From Dama dama (lineage: Eukaryota > Chordata > Mammalia > Artiodactyla > Cervidae), in NCBI RefSeq assembly GCF_033118175.1, contig NC_083697.1, forward strand, positions 21,178,001-21,242,000: 64,000 nt of DNA. Reading direction: 5' to 3'. Under the pieces are notes generated by a model that worked only from the letters and a program-made list of their open reading frames with translations, was not told where the DNA came from and did not search any database. The position numbers and the translations under genes were made by a program. Numbering within the stretch: position 1 is the stretch's first letter; each line of letters opens with the position of its first letter. Shown here in pieces: positions 58,190-64,000 of this stretch.

Positions 58190-58936
58190 CAATGAAGCAG
58201 AAGTAGATGTTTTTCTGGAATTTTCTTGCTTTTTCTATGACCCAACAGATGTTGACAATTAGATCTCTGATTCCTCTGCCTTTTCTAAATCCAGTTTGTA
58301 CATCTGGAAGTTCTTGGTTCATGTACTGTTCAAGCCTAGTTTGGAGAATTTTGAGCATTACTTTGCTAACATGTGAAATGAATGCAATTTGTGGTAGTTT
58401 GAATATTGTTTGGCATTGCCCTTCTTTGAGATAGGAATGAAAACTGACCTTTTCCAGTCCTGTGGCTACTGCTGAGCTTTCCAAATTTGCTGGCATACTG
58501 AGTGCAGCATCATAACAGCATCATCTTTTGAAATAGCTCAGCTGAAATAGCTTTGTAGTGATGCTTCTGAGGGTCCACTTGACTTCGCACTCCAAGATGT
58601 CTGGCTCTAGGTGAGTGATCACACCATCGTGGTCATCTGGGTCGTCAATATTTTTTTATATAGTTATTTCATGTATTCTTGCCACCTTTTCTTAATATCT
58701 TCTACTTCTGTTAGGTCTATACTGTTTCTGTCCTTTATTGTGCCCATCTTTGCATGAAATGTTCCCTTGTTATCTCTAGTTTCTTGAAAAGATCTCTAGT
58801 CTTTCCTGTTCTACTGTTTTCCTCTATTTTTTGCATTGGTCACTTAGGAAGGCTTTCTTATCTCTCCTTGCTATTCTTTGAAACTCTGAATTCAGAGAGA
58901 TATATCTTTCCTTTCCTCCTTTCCCTTCCCCTTTTC
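58190..58936 (-). mobile_element. BovB, inverted 5' segment
   Basis: Antisense BovB from the motif A region (AATGAAGCAGAAGTAGATGT, reverse of KNIYFCFIE) at the left to the linker region near 58936. A 105-codon minus-strand frame (58179-58496) covers RT fingers through motif A. It is the upstream half of the element whose downstream half follows in the opposite orientation at 58937. Confidence 0.93.
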
Positions 58937-60030
58937 CAGAAAAACATCTGCTTCTGCTTCATTGACTATGCTGAAATCTGACTGTGTGGATCACAACAAA
59001 CTGTAGAAAATTCTTAAAGAGATCGGAATACCAGATGACTTACCTGCCTCCTGCAAAACCTATATGCAGGTCAAGAGGCAACAGTTAGAATCGGACATGG
59101 AACAAAAGACCAATTCAAAATTGGAAAGGAGTATGGCAGGGCTGTATATTGTCACCCTGTTTATTTAACTTATATGCAGAGTATATCATGCGAAATGTAG
59201 GGGTGGATGAAGCACAATCTGGAATCAAGATTGCTGGGAGAAATATCAATAATCTCAGATATGCAGATGACACCACCCTTATGACAGAAAGCAAAGAGGA
59301 ACTAAACAGCCTCTGGATGAAGGTGAAAGAGGAGATTGAAAAAGCTGGCTTAAAACTCAACAATCAAAAAGCGAAGATTATGACATCTGGTCCCATCACT
59401 TCGTGCAAACAGTTGGGGAAACAGTGGAAACAGTGAGAGACTTTATTTACTTGGGCTCCAAAATCACTGCAGATGGTGATTGCAGCCATGGAATTAAAAG
59501 ACGTCTACACCTTGAAAGGAAAGCTATGACAAACCTAGACAGCATATTGAAAGGCAGAGACCTTACTTTGCCAACAAAGGTCCATATAGTCAATGCTATT
59601 GTTTTTCCAGTAGTCATGTATGGATGTGAGAGTTGAACCATAAAGAAAGCTGAGTGCCGAAGAATTGGTGCTTTTGAACTACGATGTTGGAGAAGACTCT
59701 TGAGAGTTCCTTGGACTGCAAGGAGATCAAACTAGTCAATCCTAAAGGAAATCAATCCTGAATTATCATTGGAAGGACTGATGCTGAGGCTGAAGCTCCA
59801 ATAATTTGGCCACCTGATGGGAAGAGCCAACTTATTAGAAAAGACCTTGATGCTGGGAAAGACTGAAGGCAGGAAGAGAAGGGGATGACAGAATATGAGA
59901 TGGTTGGATGGCATCACCCACTTGATGGACATGAGTTTGAGCAAGCTCTGGGAGTTGGTGAAGGATAGGAAAGCCTGTCATGTTGCAGCTCATGGAGTTG
60001 GCAGAGAGTCAGACATGACTGAGAGAGTGA
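58937..60030 (+). mobile_element. BovB, direct 3' segment
   Basis: Starts at CCAGAAAAACATCTGCTTCT, exactly the motif A region where the inverted half ends, and runs to a 3' end GACTGAGAGAGTGAACAACA. A 95-codon frame at 59149-59436 holds YADDTTLM; another (59403-59636) holds the following DFIYLGSKITADGDCS segment. Stops and frame changes separate them. With 58190-58936 it forms a single 5'-inverted insertion. Confidence 0.94.
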
Positions 60031-60639
60031 ACAACAATTAATTCTCAAAATGTTGCTTCTAGTAAAATGTTGGTGTAAAAATTAACTTGGCCATCAGCAT
60101 CATGTAAAAATAACCTTATCCTTCTTTGCATTTCTACTAACAGTAGCTATTTTTAAAATTTCTCTCAAACTTATGAGTGTAAAGTGTAATTTTATCATTA
60201 AATTGTGTTTCCCTCCTTAAGAGAAATTTAAACTATTTTCAAAATGTTCGTAGCCATTTTCATCTGCTCCTTGATGATTTTTTAACGTCTCTATAAGTCA
60301 TTTTGTTCTGCACTTTTGGGGGTGATTTTGATATCCATATTTCCATTTATAGGGAACTTCTTAATACAATGTTCAAATTGATAAAATGACTAAGTGAATT
60401 ATGAATGACCCACTAAATATAATTTTGTTTTGCCACTAAAAGTATTTCTGAACATTTTAATGTTATAGGAAACTGCTCATAATATTATTTGAAAGAAGTA
60501 GAATATAGCTATATTTATGGCATTATGGTTTAAATCTTATGAAATAAAAAAAAACTCACACATGGACATTATTTTAAAAAAACTAATAAAAGCATATTCC
60601 TAAATGACCTGTATTTTTATTCATTTTAATACTTTCTAC
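60031..60639. other. AT-rich single-copy DNA, no gene seen
   Basis: No gene or repeat recognised. Confidence 0.4.
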
Positions 60640-61812
60640 ATAGCTGTTTTTCAGTTATCAAGTTGTGTCCAACTCTTTGAGACCGCATGAACTGCGGCAT
60701 GCTGGTCTCCTCTGTGCTCCACTATCTCCTGGAGTTTGTTGAAATTCATGCCTCTTGAGTCGGTGAGGCTATCTAACCATCACATTCTCTGGACTGCCCC
60801 CCGCCCCCTCTTATTGCCTTCAATCTTTCCCAATATCATGTCTTTTCCAATGAGTTGGTTCTTTGCATCAAATGGTCAAAGTATTAAAGCTTCAGCCTCA
60901 GTCCATCTAATGAATATTCAGGGTTGATTTCCTTTAGAATCCACTGGTCTGATCTCTTTGCCATCCAAGGGATTCTCAAGAGTCTTCTCCAACACCTTTG
61001 TCAAGAGGTTCTATAGTTCCTCTTCACTTTCTGCCATTAGTGTGGTGTCATCTGTATATTTGAGTTTGCTGCTATTTCTCCCAGCAATATTGATTTCAGC
61101 TTGTGATTCATCCAGCCTGGAATTTCACATAATGAACTTTGTATGTAAGTTAAATAAGCAGGCTGATAATATACATCCTTGACATACTCCTTTCCCAATT
61201 TCAAAGCAGTCCGGTCTTCCACATCTGGTTTTAACCATTGCTTCTGGTTTTTTTGTTTGTTTTTTAACACCAAGAACATTTTGTATTGAGGCATAGCCAA
61301 TTAACGAAGTTGTGATAGTTTCAGGTGAACATTGAAGGGACTCAGTCATACATACCACCCTGAATGCTCCCAATCTTGTCTAACTGTTGCCTCTTGACTT
61401 GCGTACACTTTTCTCAGGACACAGGTAAGATAGTCTGGTATTCTCATTTCTTGAAGAATTTTCCACAGTTTGTTGTGATTCACACAGTCAAGATTTTAGC
61501 TTAGTCAATGAAGCAGAAGTAGATTTTTTTTTTTCTGGAATTCTCTTGCTTTCTTTATGATCCAACGGATGTTGGCAATTTGATCCCTGGTTCCTCTGCC
61601 TCTTCTAAAGTCTGATTGTGCACCTGGAAGTTTTCAGTTCACATAGCACTGAATCCTAGCTTCAAGGAGTTTGATCATAATCTTACTAGCATATGAAGTG
61701 AGTGCAAATGAACATTCTTTGGCATTGCCCTTCTTTGGGATTGAAATGAAAACTGACCTTTTCCCGTCCTGTGGCCACTGCTGAGTTTAATAAATTTGCT
61801 AACGTATTGATC
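60640..61812 (-). mobile_element. Old BovB LINE, antisense, with internal deletion
   Basis: From the 3' end (TCAAGTTGTGTCCAACTCTT) to about 61812 in the RT fingers. About 370 bp are missing at about 60996, between CTTCTCCAACACC and TTTGTCAAGAGG, judged against the copy at 48601. The palm region reads NLHTKFIM-like in an 82-codon frame (61125-61373). The catalytic YADD is replaced (the site near 61055 reads TDDTT on the minus strand). An L1 piece sits at 61241-61372. Confidence 0.9.
61241..61372 (-). mobile_element. L1-like 3' end inserted in old BovB
   Basis: A T-rich start then 'acattttgtattgaggcatagcc', 'gttgtgatagtttcaggtgaac' and 'gactcagtcatacatac', diverged antisense L1 3' UTR. The flanking BovB is duplicated as AACCATTGCTTCT (left) and AACTGTTGCCTCT (right), 10 of 13 matching, as a decayed TSD. 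Confidence 0.8.
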
Positions 61813-62018
61813 AGAAATGAGGAAAATCTTATGAACTTTAAAAAAACTCTCAACTGACTCTATTCAGAAATACAATAAATCTTTATATCAAATTAACTCA
61901 TTTTTTTATCTTTCAGAAAGAAATTATAGTGTTCTCATAATCTTTTTATTCCTTGTTTATTCTCAAATTTTTAATTTTATTCAGGTTAATCTTATGTTTT
62001 CCCATTTTATGTTTTAAC

Positions 62019-62205
62019 TGCTGCTGCTGCTGCTAAGTCACTTCAGTCGTGTCTGACTCTGTGTGACCCCATAGACGGCAGCCCACCAGGCTCCCCGTCC
62101 CTGGGATTCTCCAGGCAAGAACACTGGAGTGGGTTGCCATTTCCTTCTCCAATGCATGAAAGTGAAAACTGAAAGTGAGGTCGCTCAGTAGTGTCTGACT
62201 CTTAG
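62019..62205 (-). mobile_element. Bov-A2 SINE, antisense, truncated
   Basis: (CTG)n tail CTGCTGCTGCTGCTGCTAAG, a full first monomer, linker TGCATGAAAGTGAAAACTGA, and only the first part of the second monomer (TCGCTCAGTAGTGTCTGACT). 5'-truncated relative to the copy at 10516. Confidence 0.95.
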
Positions 62206-64000
62206 CTAACAAATAAGAAAATATTTTAAAGTGCTTATATACAGTTACTCTTTATAAGAAATATAATTTCTTACATTTCATTACCTTACCAAATTCTTCT
62301 TAGGACTTTTAAATGGATTAAATTATATTCTGTAAATGTACTCTATTAACTTATAATTGTGAAAATTATGTTTCTGCCTTTTTCTGGTTCTGGCATTAAT
62401 GCAGTGATTAGAATTTAACATTATCTTATATATCTTTAATTGCGGTAAAGGGGAATGTTAAGTTCTGCAGTATAAATGTGAGTTTCTACCAACTTATTGT
62501 GGTTTTCTAAATGTTTGTCATATATAATTTGATGCTGTTCTTGGTGAATCATTCAGTGTATATGTGTGTATATGTATATATCATTGTTATATTTATTGTA
62601 TGTTATACTTTTAAACATACATTTCAGTATACCATATATACAGTAAGTTGCATAAATTGTATCTGCACAGGTAAATAAATTTTTGCGCATACTATATCAA
62701 CTTTCACATCAAGATGTAGAAAAGTTCTAATACATAGAAGTCTCTGTGTGCCTCTTCCGGGTCAGTAGTTCGTGCTCTCCCAGAGGTAATCTCCATTCCA
62801 AGAGTTAGCTTTCCCAGTTCCTAACCTTCAAGTGAGTGAAAAAGAGTACATACTAATGATCACTCCCCAGTTTGTCTTTGACAAAGGGACCAAGTGAAGG
62901 CGGTCACTAATCTAGATTTTTGCCAGGAAAACCAGTGGGTTTAGTAATATTATTTTATAGATTAAAAAATCTAAGAAGTCTACTGAGGGTCAAGAGTGGA
63001 GATGGTATTCCTAGTCAGTTCTGAAAATACAATTTAGTGAATTCAGTCTACCATGCTTTATGTGGCATACAGTAGCCTGGACAAGTTAATATATCACCTA
63101 ACACTTAATCATTATAAACAGTGCTTAAACAGAAGAAAATGCCAGCAGAAAAGACACACAGATTTGATTATTGTTGGAGTTTAATACATACATTCACCCC
63201 TCAGTAAATGAAATAAAAATCACAAGGAAGACCTAAATCTCAAAGACCTACAATGCAATGCAAACTTAAAGTCTGCACATTCCATCATTAGGGTAGAGTA
63301 TCCCATTTTGTAGAGAGCACTAGGGTAAAATTGTTTAACTGATACAGGCTCTAAATGATCGCTCAACTGGACCAAAAGAAATTATAACTTTATTCCACCA
63401 CTAAAGCTTCTAACTTGCTTAGGACTTAACCCTATCATCTATCATTATGAAATCATTATTCTTTATTACCTTGCACAAATCATTTGTCTTTCTATTACTG
63501 ATAATTACTGAAAGGTGCCATTTTTTCTGCCCTTTTAATTCCAGTAAGTCAGCTGTAATTATCAAACAGTTTCCTATGTGTGACATCACTGCAATAGACC
63601 TTTATCAGGCTATATAGTTAATCTTAGCCATAATGACACAGCTTATAATATTCTAAAATCAAATCCATTTTACAACTCTATGGTTAGTTGTAACAACTCC
63701 CATGTGATGAGATTAATATATCTTTTACTAAACATGTAAAACATTTAATCAGCTAAGTTTTGCTAGTGATTTTAGTATTCTTCACCACTTCAATCAATCA
63801 ATGACTAAAATGTAAATAATGAGATATGGTATTCATATTTGAACTATGTTGACTCTGAAATACACAAGATACACACAAATATTCACATGACACTTAACAA
63901 CTAAGAGACTCAATTTCTTTTTTCCTTCTTTTATGGGCCATTCTGTAAAAAATTTTAAAAGTCAGCAGAAACACTCTCCCAAAAGAAAAATAATAATTGA
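62206..64000. other. AT-rich single-copy DNA to window end
   Basis: No gene or named repeat. A short repeat-free patch at 63540-63640 (CAGCTGTAATTATCAAACAG, GTGTGACATCACTGC) is motif-rich but brief. Confidence 0.4.

Noticed and set aside
1..64000. A bacterial-type defence, biosynthetic or phage system
   Set aside because: No operons, ribosome-binding sites or long host-type frames; every long coding similarity is a eukaryotic transposable element.

Overview
The window is nuclear DNA of a ruminant, most likely a bovid. The evidence is repeat content: many Bov-tA and Bov-A2 SINEs, BovB (RTE-type) LINEs, ruminant L1 3' ends and CHR SINEs, mixed with older mammalian repeats (MIR, L2, MER5A, L1M) and an Hsmar1-like mariner. 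I see no prokaryotic or viral gene organisation, no convincing protein-coding host gene, and no tRNA, rRNA or snRNA gene. All long coding similarity belongs to broken transposable elements. The sequence looks like AT-rich intergenic or intronic DNA.

Layout. 1-10000: mostly unsequenced-looking single-copy DNA with one Bov-tA (366), an old L1 3' end (3282) and a repeat-free, locally GC-richer block (3660-4990) that may be conserved regulatory DNA. 10003-14851: an antisense BovB holding a Bov-A2 insertion, a second candidate regulatory block (12830-13200), a Bov-tA, and a 5'-truncated L1 with a clean target-site duplication (TSD). 14852-22500: mostly unique DNA with a homeodomain/forkhead-motif-rich block (16020-16310), a CA microsatellite and scattered SINEs. 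22500-27620: nested repeats (Bov-tA in Bov-tA; BovB in old L1M), an L2, and a mariner of full length interrupted by a SINE. 27620-39860: unique DNA with small BovB pieces, a probable solitary LTR, CHR, MIR, MER5A and a cluster of three Bov-tA copies.

39870-62205 is dominated by BovB: a full-length but dead copy (39870-43845, with TSD), a truncated copy (46402-47274), an antisense copy split by an L1 (48601-51648), a 3' end (53341-53646), a copy with a 5' inversion (58190-60030), and an old deleted copy (60640-61812). BovB pieces together cover roughly a fifth of the window.

How the parts work together: BovB supplied the reverse transcriptase and endonuclease for its own insertions. Bov-A and Bov-tA share their 3' region with BovB and are thought to have used the same machinery. 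L1 made its own truncated insertions. None of the copies here encodes an intact enzyme. I found no undescribed multi-gene system. The observations most worth checking are insertion structures (twin-priming inversion, 5' template switch, nested SINE at a matching target), the CpG-decay loss of all three mariner catalytic aspartates, the candidate conserved noncoding blocks, and one exon-like segment.
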